DNA of 60,390 bases from Bacteroidota bacterium (GTDB lineage Bacteria; Bacteroidota; Ignavibacteria; Tepidaquicellales; Tepidaquicellaceae), in NCBI GenBank assembly GCA_018266895.1, contig JAFDZQ010000092.1, forward strand, positions 1 to 60,390, in the 5' to 3' direction. Below the pieces are notes generated by a model. The model made no database searches, had not been told where the DNA came from, and worked only from the letters and a program-made list of their open reading frames with translations. The position numbers and the translations under genes were made by a program. Shown one piece after another: positions 30,419 to 39,407 of the stretch. Every line of letters begins with the position of its first letter. Within the stretch, counting starts at the first letter, position 1.

Positions 30419-32389
30419 TCACGGTCTAATAACGCTCACTGAATTAGTCGCATTATTGTCCACTACACTCAGATCGATGGCATCAACGAAATTATCTCCG
30501 GTTACATCCGTCGGGAAATATCCGCTTACTGAATTCAATGCATCATTATCAACATCACTGAGATCGGATGCATCGACAGTTCCGTCCTTAACCACATCAC
30601 CGCTGTATGCGCAGTATCTGCCTGATTTTAAAATTGAATTATTTCCAAAAGTCTGGCTTTGCGAAGCAGTAAAATTATAAACAACCGGACTGCCGGAAGC
30701 AAATAACTGTGAAGTTGCAGACCAAGACTCAAGTGAATTTCTGTGAATCGCCTGTATGTAATAAGTCCCAGGTGCAGCATTCAGGAATACTGCTGTTCCG
30801 TTGCCCGAAGAATTAAGATAAAGTTTTGATGAATCAACTGCACTGAAAGGAGATGAACTGTTTCTTAGATAAAATCTCACTGTATCCTGAACCTGAGTTA
30901 CTCCGTTCCACATTCCTTCAATACTGAAAGTTACATTCAAAACCTGCTGACTAATACCCATAGTACCGTCTGCATTCAGATTCTGTGCTAAAATGTCTCC
31001 GCTTCCTGAACGGTTATCGCTCCAGGTCATAACAGCCATTCCGGAATTCTGATCAAAACCGGTTTGTCTTCTGATCTTATTGCTTAGATAAGAAGCGCAT
31101 GTTATTATGTTTCCGGCCCAGTGAAATTCCGATGAAGGACCGGTTGCCATTGCTTTTACAAGATAGTCTGCACTTCCAAACAACAGTTCAGTGTAAGTAA
31201 CTACAACATTCGTATCTTTTGAATATGCCGAAATAAAACTCAGCTGATTGTTATCCAGGGATTTAAATTCTTTTCCGCTGCTGCCCCATTGCTGTGTCCC
31301 CGATGAGTTGAATTTCTGTCCGTATAATCCACCTACCACTGTCTGTCCGCCGTTTGTCTCAGTCCAGAAAGTGTAAGTCTCGCCTGTTGAAATACAATAT
31401 GTTGAAGAAGGCAGGAAATGATTATTGGTAGAAAGCGCTGAAGCTTCCGAACCGTTTTTCGGAAATTGGGCAACACCCGAAGAATTAAATCTTTGCACCC
31501 ATGCGCTTTGACGTGCATTTGCATCCCTGTCATCAACCCAGGTATATACTGCTCCGTTTTGTCCGTCACTGACAAGAGTCGGAATGTATGATATGCCTGC
31601 CAGTCTTCCGAGATTCTGAACTGTGTCCTGCGGACTTGTCCATAACTTTGCATTAGACGATGAAAATTTCTGTGTGAACAGTTTTATGCTGGAAGATGTC
31701 GTAATATTACCTGAATATGCATCCCAGGACATAATTACGCTTCCTGCATCGGATTTTACAAGTCTTGCATATTCGAAATTTTCCGCGCCAGTGCCTCTCA
31801 TTTTTACAGGAGCCGGACCCCATTGAGGCAAGCCGGCGGAATTTAATTTCTGATATGCTATTCTTCTTGGTGAAGAAGAATAAGTCCATGCAAAAACATA
31901 GTTGCCGTCAGATGTAGCTGCTACCACAGGAACATTCTGCGAAATTGTAGTCGAGTCTGTTAATGATACCCCGTTAGGTCCCCATAAAAAAACACCTGAA
32001 GGACTGATCAGATAAGCGAACGGGTTCAGCGTAGATCCGTTTCTCTGATCAGTAAAGACTATTACCGCATTATCAGATGCATCCACATCAATGTTGAAAT
32101 CCTGCAGCGAAGTACTTTGCGGATTGCTGCTGATCAGCAAGCCGTTGTTCGGAAACAATGCAATTCCGTATTTATTAAGTTTCTGAAGATAGACTGCATA
32201 ACTGCCTGCTCTGTTGTCAAACCATGTAATGTAACAGCCGCCGTCCGAAGTCATAGCTATCTTAGGAGTCGCCTGGTCACCTGTGGGATTGCTTATCACG
32301 GTGTTTGTGACAGTATTGCCAGTCCATTGAGAGAATGAGTGTAAAGATGAAGCAAGAAAAACAAGAACAATAAAAAAGATTTTTTTCAT
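30419..32389 (-). CDS. Secreted protein with C-terminal HRNSIETWS-dockerin module
   Basis: 656 residues. The signal peptide (residues 1-20) ends at SLHSFSQ. Residues 30-460 form a beta-propeller-like series of YLQKLNKYGIALF / YQKLNSAGLPQWG-type blades with regular Trp-Asp-Asp/Asn-Arg (WFDNRAG, WVDDRDA, WSDNRSG) motifs. Residues 480-590 are the shared domain (EGMWNG, DTVRFYLRN, IHRNSLESWS). The last 60 residues are a dockerin-like pair of Ca-binding loops (DVVKDGTVDASD and DVTGDNFVDAID), ending SVIRP. There is no YPNPFNPS-type sorting domain. It is predicted to act outside the inner membrane; the target is unknown. It is divergent from the first helical paralog. Confidence 0.85.
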   Translation of the reverse strand: MKKIFFIVLVFLASSLHSFSQWTGNTVTNTVISNPTGDQATPKIAMTSDGGCYITWFDNRAGSYAVYLQKLNKYGIALFPNNGLLISSNPQSTSLQDFNIDVDASDNAVIVFTDQRNGSTLNPFAYLISPSGVFLWGPNGVSLTDSTTISQNVPVVAATSDGNYVFAWTYSSSPRRIAYQKLNSAGLPQWGPAPVKMRGTGAENFEYARLVKSDAGSVIMSWDAYSGNITTSSSIKLFTQKFSSSNAKLWTSPQDTVQNLGRLAGISYIPTLVSDGQNGAVYTWVDDRDANARQSAWVQRFNSSGVAQFPKNGSEASALSTNNHFLPSSTYCISTGETYTFWTETNGGQTVVGGLYGQKFNSSGTQQWGSSGKEFKSLDNNQLSFISAYSKDTNVVVTYTELLFGSADYLVKAMATGPSSEFHWAGNIITCASYLSNKIRRQTGFDQNSGMAVMTWSDNRSGSGDILAQNLNADGTMGISQQVLNVTFSIEGMWNGVTQVQDTVRFYLRNSSSPFSAVDSSKLYLNSSGNGTAVFLNAAPGTYYIQAIHRNSLESWSATSQLFASGSPVVYNFTASQSQTFGNNSILKSGRYCAYSGDVVKDGTVDASDLSDVDNDALNSVSGYFPTDVTGDNFVDAIDLSVVDNNATNSVSVIRP

Positions 32390-32583
32390 AAATTTTTTTA
32401 AGTGTTTTTAATTTTATGGAATAGTATTTAAAAGTTTTTAAAAGTTTAACAAAAATATTGATTCTCTTTTCACATATCAAAGAAGGAAAAATTAATTACT
32501 ACCCGGGAAAATCCGTACTTCAGTATCAATATTCATTTAATTTTAGCTGTAATTAGCATATTATACATAAACTTTTTTACCCA

Positions 32584-34044
32584 ATGAACATAAACAATTC
32601 AAAACTGATCATTCTTCTTAATTTATTTTCCGAAAAAGAAATAAAGGAATTCAGAAAATTTATTTCATCCGGATTTATTTCAGGAGGAAGAAATTATGTA
32701 ATCGTTCTGAATCTTCTTCTTAAATACGGGAAAACAGATCAGGATAGTTTAACTCCGGCTTTGCTTTACTCAAAACTTTACCCCGGAAAAAAGTTCAGCA
32801 TTCAGACTTTAAACAACAGGTTCTCTGAATTATTCAAACTCGCAGAAGAATATCTGATCATTAAAACATTAAGAGAAAATAAAACTGAAAAGTACAGGCT
32901 GCTTTTGCTTGCATATCACGGGACCAAGTCAGAAAAACTTTTCCGGAGCTGCCTGAACAGATTTAAAAATAATATAAACTCAATGCGGGAAAGTGATTCG
33001 AAGTATCTGTATCTGACTTTCTCAGACAGATTGGATATTTCTTTTTCAAGAGATTCCATAATTTCAGAAGAGACATACAGAAAATATTTTGAAAATTCCA
33101 GGAACTTCACTGCTTTATTGCTTAAAAGCCTGTTTGATTTCGGTTTTGAATTCATTCAACAGGAGCAGGCAAACAGGGATTTCGGATTCAATATTGTCAG
33201 TGAAATACTTGAAAGACTTGAAATGGACGATTCTCTTATCCGAAAATTATACAAAAGCGATTTTACCATATTTAAAATTGTAGCGATGGAATATTATTTT
33301 TATGATATGTTTAAAAATCCTGTCAATGAAAAGAATTTCTTTGAGGCAAAAAAGATATTTGAAGAACTGAAAATTTCACTGGACGTTGAATACATAAGAG
33401 AAGTTTATAAAAAATTTACAAACTATTGCATACTCCGGCAAAATCAGGGAGTGAAGACTTTCAATAAGGAGCTGTTCAGGATCTATAATGAAATTCTGAA
33501 ACTCAATTTATTTTTAGACCACAAGAACGTCTTTCCTCAGACTACATTCCGGAATTATGTAATGATCGGCATTATGCTTAAGAAAAAAACCTGGACGGAA
33601 AAATTCATCAGGAAATATTCAGGCATGCTTCCTGAGAATATACGGAGTGACGAAGTCAGTCTTTCTTATTCAAAACTCTCATTCAGCAATAAGAACTATG
33701 AAAAATCCCTGCACTATCTTTCCGGATTCAGAGGAATAAATTATCTTCATTACAGTGATTCGTCTGTAATTAAGCTTTGTACATATTATGAAACTAATAA
33801 ATTTGAAGAAGCTTTTTTTGAAATTGATAAATTCAGGCATTATATAAGAAATCACAATGAGATACCGAAAATCCATAAAGAATATGCCCTTAACTTTCTG
33901 AAGATTTACAAATTGCTTATTAATATTAAAACAGGAGTCGATGGGAAAGACCTTTTTCAGATTGAGAATATAATGAAAAAGTTAAAACTTAAATCAAGGG
34001 AATCCTGGCTTCTTGAAAAAATAAGAGAGCTGAGGAAAGAATAA
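32584..34044 (+). CDS. Helical protein of unknown function, paralog 1
   Basis: 486 residues, no signal peptide, almost entirely alpha-helical by composition (Lys, Glu, Leu, Phe, Tyr rich), TPR-like in character but without clear repeat consensus. The N-terminus (LIILLNLFSEKEIKEFRKFI) aligns with that of the second paralog at 42496 (LIKFLKSLNKIEIRQFRDFV). Both end in a similar region (MKKLKLKSRESWLLEKIREL against NNRFGIKLWLKEKVNQL). Its start is 194 bases from a divergent dockerin-module gene and its end faces another. I do not recognise the family. Confidence 0.75.
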   Translation: MNINNSKLIILLNLFSEKEIKEFRKFISSGFISGGRNYVIVLNLLLKYGKTDQDSLTPALLYSKLYPGKKFSIQTLNNRFSELFKLAEEYLIIKTLRENKTEKYRLLLLAYHGTKSEKLFRSCLNRFKNNINSMRESDSKYLYLTFSDRLDISFSRDSIISEETYRKYFENSRNFTALLLKSLFDFGFEFIQQEQANRDFGFNIVSEILERLEMDDSLIRKLYKSDFTIFKIVAMEYYFYDMFKNPVNEKNFFEAKKIFEELKISLDVEYIREVYKKFTNYCILRQNQGVKTFNKELFRIYNEILKLNLFLDHKNVFPQTTFRNYVMIGIMLKKKTWTEKFIRKYSGMLPENIRSDEVSLSYSKLSFSNKNYEKSLHYLSGFRGINYLHYSDSSVIKLCTYYETNKFEEAFFEIDKFRHYIRNHNEIPKIHKEYALNFLKIYKLLINIKTGVDGKDLFQIENIMKKLKLKSRESWLLEKIRELRKE

Positions 34045-34050
34045 TCATGA

Positions 34051-34078
34051 ATTTTAAATTTTAAATTTTGGATTTTGG
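34051..34078. repeat. Heptamer array after the helical gene
   Basis: Four 7-bp units, ATTTTAA, ATTTTAA, ATTTTGG, ATTTTGG, begin six bases after the stop of the helical gene. Confidence 0.65.
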
Positions 34079-34108
34079 ATATAATAATCCTTAATATATT
34101 GCAAATAT

Positions 34109-34143
34109 AAAAAAACCGGAATAAGCTGATAAGCTGATTCCGG
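34109..34143 (-). terminator. Intrinsic terminator of the choice-of-anchor V-like gene
   Basis: CCGGAAT (34116-34122) pairs with ATTCCGG (34137-34143); the minus strand continues into T7. Confidence 0.7.
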
Positions 34144-34182
34144 CAGTTTAATTATCAATATTTAATTCACTATGATATAAAC

Positions 34183-34210
34183 ATTTAAAATTTAAGATTT
34201 AAAATTTGAC
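34183..34210. repeat. Heptamer array near the 34217 stop
   Basis: Units ATTTAAA, ATTTAAG, ATTTAAA, ATTTGAC, just downstream of the stop on the minus strand. Confidence 0.6.
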
Positions 34211-34216
34211 ATTGAA

Positions 34217-35269
34217 TCAAGGTCTTATCACACTCACCGATATACTACCGTTATTATCTATTAAACTTACATCACCGGCATCTACAAATTCATCTCCGTT
34301 CACATCAGTAGGAACATATCCGCTTAATGAATTCAATGCATCATTATCAGCATCACTAAGATCCGAGGCATCTACTGTCCCATCCTGATTTTCATCACCG
34401 CTGAATATTGTCCATTTGGCGCCAACGAGCTGCATATTACTGCCGTATGCTTTTGACGAAGCTGTAGTGAAATCATAGGTCAAGGAATTTGATACAAAAC
34501 TGTTTCCACCCGCACTCCATGTTTCTATTGAATTTCTGTGTTGAACAACTACATAATATGGAGTGCTGTTTGCAGCTGTATTAAAGGAGAAATCTGCTTT
34601 TCCAAACTGATCAAGATATTCTTTCGCCTGATCTACAATAGCATAAGGTGCAGTTGTATTTCTGAGATAGACTCTGACAGTATCACGGATAAGTATTCCT
34701 GAACCCGGATTAAAAAAACCTTCTATCAGAACTGTAAGATGAAGTATCTTCGGAGGAGGTATGACCGTCACTCTGAAACTCGGAGCCCAGTTCCACAAGT
34801 CACCGATCTCATCACCGCTGCTGTTCGTAGCAAGTCCAGTCGCAAAAATTGTATCAGTAAGAGGTGAAGCAGGTGCAGTATAACTGAATGAAACAGATAC
34901 CGAGTTGCTTACCATAGGGATGTTGTTATTATGAGTTAATTCCAGTCCGGACTTATGAATGGTTGTTGACACTATATTCAAAGTCCCTGTCCGTGCAGAG
35001 ATATTGCAACCTGCTCCTGTTTTAGTTGTTCTGGAAATTGTAAGCGTGTAAGTATTTGTAGAACCTGTTGTTACCGTAGAAGGTCCTGAAATTGTCACAT
35101 TTGTTGTAAGATCCCTTGAACTGTGGCAGCTGCAGCCGCTTGTTGATGTTTTCAGTGTTCTTCCGGTTCTTCCGCCAATGTCTGCAAAAGCCGTGTATGA
35201 AAACATTGATACAGCCAATATCAATAAGAAAGGCACTGTCAAGATTTTAAATCTGTTGGTTTTTTCCAT
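34217..35269 (-). CDS. Secreted choice-of-anchor V-like protein with HRNSIETWS-dockerin module
   Basis: 350 residues. A signal peptide ends at SYTAFA. It is followed by GRTLKTSTSGCSCHSS and an Ig-like domain (ISGPSTVTTGSTNTYTLTIS) in the arrangement of choice-of-anchor V proteins, which often carry a CxxCH-like motif at this place. Here the motif is C-S-C-H, one residue short of a normal haem site. Residues 175-285 are the shared EGFFNP...QHRNSIETWS domain and the last 60 residues the dockerin-like repeats (DENQDGTVDASD, DVNGDEFVDAGD), ending SVIRP. It converges with the first helical paralog. Binding of haem or metal is uncertain. Confidence 0.8.
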   Translation of the reverse strand: MEKTNRFKILTVPFLLILAVSMFSYTAFADIGGRTGRTLKTSTSGCSCHSSRDLTTNVTISGPSTVTTGSTNTYTLTISRTTKTGAGCNISARTGTLNIVSTTIHKSGLELTHNNNIPMVSNSVSVSFSYTAPASPLTDTIFATGLATNSSGDEIGDLWNWAPSFRVTVIPPPKILHLTVLIEGFFNPGSGILIRDTVRVYLRNTTAPYAIVDQAKEYLDQFGKADFSFNTAANSTPYYVVVQHRNSIETWSAGGNSFVSNSLTYDFTTASSKAYGSNMQLVGAKWTIFSGDENQDGTVDASDLSDADNDALNSLSGYVPTDVNGDEFVDAGDVSLIDNNGSISVSVIRP

Positions 35270-35487
35270 TTCTGTAAAATTCCGTTTAAATTACTAAAAT
35301 AGTTTTTTAAGTGTTGAGGTTTTTTAATGTATACAATATGCTGTTTCTGTAATTTTGTTGGATATGACATTTGTCATCTGTTTATATGATAAATATCATA
35401 TTTATTATTTCCTATATTATAATCAAATTATGTGTTCTAAATACTCTTCCAATACTTATTTAAAGACTGTTCAGATCATACCTTAAA

Positions 35488-35525
35488 TAAAAAACCGGAT
35501 TCTGCTTAAAAACAGAATCCGGATT
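35488..35525 (-). terminator. Intrinsic terminator after the orphan module
   Basis: CCGGATTCTG (35495-35504) pairs perfectly with CAGAATCCGG (35513-35522); T-rich on the minus-strand exit. Confidence 0.75.
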
Positions 35526-35561
35526 ATCAATTTTCAATTATCAATTATCAATTACATAAAC

Positions 35562-35596
35562 ATTTAAAATTTAAAATTTAAAATTTAAAATTTGAC
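35562..35596. repeat. Heptamer array, ATTTAAA units
   Basis: Four ATTTAAA units and one ATTTGAC, a few bases beyond the stop of the orphan dockerin module. Confidence 0.7.
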
Positions 35597-35602
35597 ATTG
35601 TA

Positions 35603-35971
35603 TCACGGTCTCATTATGCTCACCGAACCGGACGCATTATTGTCTACAATGCTGACATCCCCAGCATCTACAAAATCATCTCCTGTTAAATCAGTCTTAA
35701 CATATCCGCTGACTGAACCCGAAGCATCATTATCGACTCCGCTCAGATCAGTTGCGTCAATAGTTCCGTCCTGATTTATATCTCCGCCGTAAATCCCGAA
35801 TCTGAGAGGCGATGTATTTACCTTTATCATATTGCTTCCGTAAGACTGCGAAGCAGCACTGGTAAAATCATAGCTCAATGCGCTGCCAAGAGTATATGGC
35901 TGGCCTCCGGTTTTACTCCAGGTCTCGATTGAGTTTCTGTGCTTTATCTGAATATAGAATTTAGAATACAC
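35603..35971 (-). pseudogene. Orphan 3' fragment of a dockerin-module gene
   Basis: 122 residues from a GTG. The product starts abruptly inside the shared domain (KFYIQIKHRNSIETWSK) and continues through the dockerin-like repeats (DINQDGTIDATD, DLTGDDFVDAGD) to SIMRP. There is no signal peptide. The upstream part of the shared domain (EGF[YF]NP...DTVRxYLRN) is missing and replaced by TTTAACA heptamers. The 3' end still has its own terminator. This looks like the remnant of a longer gene, or a reserve cassette for recombination with its neighbours. Confidence 0.75.
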
Positions 35972-35980
35972 GTTTATTCA

Positions 35981-36006
35981 TTTAACATTTAACATTTAAC
36001 ATTTTA
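35981..36006. repeat. Heptamer array, TTTAACA units
   Basis: Three perfect TTTAACA units and a degenerate fourth, at the point where the orphan module loses homology to its relatives. Confidence 0.7.
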
Positions 36007-36201
36007 ACTTTCTACTTTTAAGTAAAGACTGTAATTTTACCGGATTTTTATTTCAATTATCAGAAAGAAGTTTTATGATTAATATCTGAGTAAAACGTAA
36101 AAATGGTTTTGCGTATTTAATATTCCAATTCCCGTTATTAAAAAGTTTCTTTATTTGAATATTGTCATTATCAAAATCAGCAAACAAAAACAAAAAAATA
36201 C

Positions 36202-36861
36202 ATGAGAATAACTAATTTATTTGCTCTGCTGATTGCAGCAGTTTTTATAAATTTTGGTTGCACTAAAAAGGAAGAACAAAAAAATACTCAATCTTTTAAA
36301 AAAGATTCAGCAGTTCAGCAACTACAAGAGCCTGGTAAAATTACTTCTTTAAACAAAATCACTACAAAAACCGGAAAGGTGTTTTCCGTTACCATAAATA
36401 AGCGCGGTGAAAGTCTCGCAGATATTATGGTTGCCGGTCAGGGATTTGCATTCAAACAGGATACTTTAAAATTCATAAAATCAAATCCTTTTGAAAAAGC
36501 GTTTCTTGCGGATCTTGATGCCAACGGATTTGAAGAGTTATATATTATAACCAGATCTGCAGGTTCAGGTTCATACGGAGGAATTCTCGGCATTGTCTCA
36601 AATAATGATAAAAGTTATTCGGTGATTTCCGTTGAAGAAATAAAGGAAGAAGACATGAAGCCGGGAATGATGTTTGAAGGATACATGGGATCCGACAGTA
36701 TTTATGTTTATAACAATAGTCTAGTCCGTGAATTTCCGGTTTACAAACCCAAAGATAATAATAATAACGCTACCGGCGGAAAGCGAAAAGTGAATTACAA
36801 ACTTTCTGCGGGTCAAACGTCTTTTTTGTTGAACATCTCAGGTAAAGAAGACTTAAAGTAA
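36202..36861 (+). CDS. Lipoprotein resembling PliI-type lysozyme inhibitors
   Basis: 219 residues. The lipobox is INFGC, with Cys at about residue 20. The core ADLDANGFEELYIITRSAGSG followed by SYGG, then GYMGSDSIYVYNNSLVREFPVYK and a closing KRKVNYKLSAG strand, matches the layout of periplasmic inhibitors of I-type (invertebrate) lysozyme, whose Ser-Gly-Ser-x-Tyr loop enters the lysozyme active site. That match is from memory of the family and could be wrong. It lies alone on the plus strand among secreted-protein genes of the opposite strand. A strong hairpin follows. Confidence 0.6.
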   Translation: MRITNLFALLIAAVFINFGCTKKEEQKNTQSFKKDSAVQQLQEPGKITSLNKITTKTGKVFSVTINKRGESLADIMVAGQGFAFKQDTLKFIKSNPFEKAFLADLDANGFEELYIITRSAGSGSYGGILGIVSNNDKSYSVISVEEIKEEDMKPGMMFEGYMGSDSIYVYNNSLVREFPVYKPKDNNNNATGGKRKVNYKLSAGQTSFLLNISGKEDLK

Positions 36862-36926
36862 CAAGTTCTTTATTTGTGATCTACTTTTTCCGTTGGGATG
36901 GCACCGTATTTTCAACACTTAATTTT

Positions 36927-36956
36927 AAAAGACCTGGCGGGACACCCGGTCTTTTT
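36927..36956 (+). terminator. Intrinsic terminator between converging genes
   Basis: AAAAGACC (36927-36934) pairs with GGTCTTTT (36948-36955), followed by more T on the plus strand. It serves the lysozyme-inhibitor-like gene and may also act on the converging gene. Confidence 0.75.
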
Positions 36957-36963
36957 ATTCTGG

Positions 36964-39045
36964 TTATTGTATTATGATATCATCAAGGAGGATTGCTGTA
37001 TCATAAATACTATCGCCGACATCGCCGCATTTGAAAATAATTACAACGGTCTGTCCGCGGTAAGGTGTTATATCAAATGAAATGTCCTGCCAGCCGGTCA
37101 TGTAAACACCGCCTTCATCAAAAACAATGTTCGGCGAAACGCTAATTAATTGTCCGGCGTGATTTGTATCCGCTCCGATCTGAAACGCCATCTCGTCTAT
37201 TGTCCTTGAAAACAGTGTAACCTGTGAGCCGTCCTGTTTTACAAGAAGGATCTTGAAATAATCCTGATACTGGGAGTGTATATATTCAAGAAATTCTTCT
37301 GAAAGAAAATTCCATTTCAGCTTCAGCGTTGACTGAGTGTTCTGAACTAAAAAGCATTGCGAGATCGATCCGCTGGAAGTTGTGTAACCGAGTCCGGTAG
37401 ATATAATTCCCATGAAACTTCCCTGGGCCGGGTTAACTGTTCCGAGTCTGCTGATGACTCTTCCGTCACCTGATTTCGTCCAGCCTTCAATTGTTCCGAG
37501 TTCGTAATCTTTATTTACAAGCGTTGTGGAAAAACTCAGATCATTCGAACCGACTATTTTTGTGAAAACGGCAAAAGGATTTTCCGGATCAGTCGCTGCA
37601 AAGAATGCATTTCCCGATGTTTTGCCGTCAACTGCCATTCGCTTTGCTATAGAATCGCTTATTCCTGCAACAAATCCTATATGCACGACTTTACTGTATC
37701 CGAAATATGTCTTAGCACCTTTTCCTATAAATGCATTTCCAAGATCAGGGTTCAATGTGCTTTCGCATGAGTTATTTACAATCACTGAATTAGGGAAAGT
37801 CCCTGACAGACCGGAAATAAATTTATCTGTCGCCACATACACATCCGCAGTATCTCTTAAAAGACCGTTTTGAGCTATTGTAATATTTTTCCAAACAGAC
37901 AGCTTCCCTGCTTTTACCATTGCCCTGTAAGTTGTCTTATAAATCTGAAGATTTGTATCGGCAATTTCACCTGTGAAAATTCTCTTACCTGTTAATCCGT
38001 GAGTTGTGATAAAAACCAGACCGTAACTGGTAAGACCGGATAAAACAGAGATATTTGCATTCTGGTTTGTATATGTCGTAACATTATAATCCTTGCAGGT
38101 AGACTGATTTAATCTTGTTATGACTCTAGGACCAACGGGATAACCCGGAAATGCTGCCTGAAATGGTTCATATATCAGTACATTCCTGTTTCCGATAGTA
38201 TTAGGGTCTAAAGGAGGATTATCATTTAACGGATATGCATTATCCTGATAATAATCATTCATACCTTTTGTCTGTTCATTCAATGGAACAGATCTTTTAT
38301 TTCTTCTGAGAGTATCATTTGCTGCTTCCCCCCCTAAAGTGTGAATGCGCCCCGTGGCATCAGCGACTGAATACAATAAACCTCCGGATATTCCGCTTGT
38401 GTAGTATATTATAACTCCGGTGTTACCATTGCGCTCAACACTCTGAACTCCCGGCTGGGACTGCAGCCACGCTACCAATTGAGTCGTGGCATTTTCAATG
38501 TTATTCGGATTGCCTCCGAGATAAATCTGAAGCTGATTCTTTGCGCTTGATTGTGTTTTGAAAAGTGTGCTGATTTCCTGCGAAGTCAGCTGACTGTTAA
38601 CTGAAATTGTTATCGGTGCAGAATAACCGTTACTTGAAGATGAGATGATACCTTTTGCTTTGTATTTTATCTCACCTGCTGAAGGTTCATTAAAGATAAA
38701 TTTCCCGCTGTAAACATTGTCATGAGCGATCTCGTCACCGTTGGACAGCACGCCGTTATCCTGCAGCAGACCAATTTCGGTCTCGGTGCTGTTTACTATT
38801 TTAATAAGATGAGATACTGAATCGGTAAAAGATGTTCCCGGATTTACCGTGAATCTGAATATGACTGTGTCATTTGAACCTACAGTAATGCTTCCGGAAG
38901 TGGAAATCAATGTGCCGACGATTATATCATTTGTACCCGGAGGATTGACAACAGGATTATCTTCGCTGCAACCTGAAAGAAATGTGAAAAAAATAATCAA
39001 AGCAAAACAAACTGAATATATAATTTTTGTTTTCATAATATTCAT
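36964..39045 (-). CDS. Large lipoprotein with caspase/gingipain-like His-Cys pair
   Basis: 693 residues. The lipobox is FLSGC (Cys about residue 26). Residues 40-150 are an Ig-like domain found in several Bacteroidota lipoproteins (TVIFRFTVNPG, DNGVLSNGDEIAHDNVYSGKF). Residues 270-470 contain a hydrophobic strand ending LVFITTHGLTG and, about 70 residues later, SVIVNNSCEST, followed by GKGAKTYFGYSKVVH. This His-Gly and Asn-Ser-Cys spacing is like the caspase/C25/CHAT catalytic dyad. The last 160 residues form a jelly-roll-like domain (LKLKWNFLSEEFLEYIHSQ ... LLDDIIIQ), as in choice-of-anchor proteins. Peptidase activity is an inference from the dyad. Confidence 0.75.
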   Translation of the reverse strand: MNIMKTKIIYSVCFALIIFFTFLSGCSEDNPVVNPPGTNDIIVGTLISTSGSITVGSNDTVIFRFTVNPGTSFTDSVSHLIKIVNSTETEIGLLQDNGVLSNGDEIAHDNVYSGKFIFNEPSAGEIKYKAKGIISSSSNGYSAPITISVNSQLTSQEISTLFKTQSSAKNQLQIYLGGNPNNIENATTQLVAWLQSQPGVQSVERNGNTGVIIYYTSGISGGLLYSVADATGRIHTLGGEAANDTLRRNKRSVPLNEQTKGMNDYYQDNAYPLNDNPPLDPNTIGNRNVLIYEPFQAAFPGYPVGPRVITRLNQSTCKDYNVTTYTNQNANISVLSGLTSYGLVFITTHGLTGKRIFTGEIADTNLQIYKTTYRAMVKAGKLSVWKNITIAQNGLLRDTADVYVATDKFISGLSGTFPNSVIVNNSCESTLNPDLGNAFIGKGAKTYFGYSKVVHIGFVAGISDSIAKRMAVDGKTSGNAFFAATDPENPFAVFTKIVGSNDLSFSTTLVNKDYELGTIEGWTKSGDGRVISRLGTVNPAQGSFMGIISTGLGYTTSSGSISQCFLVQNTQSTLKLKWNFLSEEFLEYIHSQYQDYFKILLVKQDGSQVTLFSRTIDEMAFQIGADTNHAGQLISVSPNIVFDEGGVYMTGWQDISFDITPYRGQTVVIIFKCGDVGDSIYDTAILLDDIIIQ

Positions 39046-39217
39046 ATGTTAAATTCATGAATAAATTATTCTAAAACTGTTTTATTCTTGTCTGCCTACT
39101 TTTGAATAGCTTTTATTCTATTCACTAAGCAAAATTATAATATAGCTATATTGTATACAATACTAATTTAAATCTCCTTCGGATTTGGAATTTGGAATGT
39201 CGGATTTGGAATTGGAG

Positions 39218-39245
39218 ATTTAAGATTTAAGATTTAAGATTTAAA
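39218..39245. repeat. Heptamer array, ATTTAAG units
   Basis: Three ATTTAAG units and one ATTTAAA on the far side of the terminator from the gene. Confidence 0.7.
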
Positions 39246-39267
39246 ATCTTTAATTATCAAAATCGGA

Positions 39268-39312
39268 TAAAAAAAATTGCCGGGATCAAATTAATTCATG
39301 AACCGGCAATTC
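39268..39312 (-). terminator. Intrinsic terminator of the split filament-like gene
   Basis: ATTGCCGG (39276-39283) pairs with CCGGCAAT (39303-39310), with T7 on the minus-strand exit. About 70 bases around it are nearly the same as at 44041-44125. Confidence 0.75.
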
Positions 39313-39407
39313 AATTATCAATTATCAATTATTAATTATCAATTATCAATTATCAATTATCAAAAACATTAATTCCAGATCACAAATTTCAGATCACAAA
39401 TTCCAGA
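39312..39407. repeat. Heptamer arrays reaching the stop codon
   Basis: Seven CAATTAT-type units (39312-39360), then CAGATCA/CAAATTT units ending at the TGA of the 39408 gene. On the minus strand TGATCTG recurs at offsets 0, 14 and 28 from the stop, once in each frame. Confidence 0.75.

Larger units (their letters stand above)
35270..35602. other. AT-rich intergenic region with terminator and heptamer arrays
   Basis: There is no gene. The left part is the promoter side of the 34217 gene; the right part holds a terminator (35488-35525), three CAATTAT units near 35535-35555 and an ATTTAAA array at 35562-35596. Confidence 0.5.
39046..39407. other. Repeat-rich intergenic region
   Basis: The first 100 bases are the promoter side of the lipoprotein gene. 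Then come ATTTGGA-like and ATTTAAG heptamers (39184-39245), a terminator (39268-39312), CAATTAT heptamers (39312-39360) and a 14-bp CAGATCACAAATTT repeat (two heptamers) running into the stop codon at 39408. Confidence 0.6.

Noticed and set aside
39312-39407. CRISPR-like array
   Set aside because: The repeat unit is only 7 bases with no spacers of constant length and no cas genes nearby; it is a simple tandem repeat.
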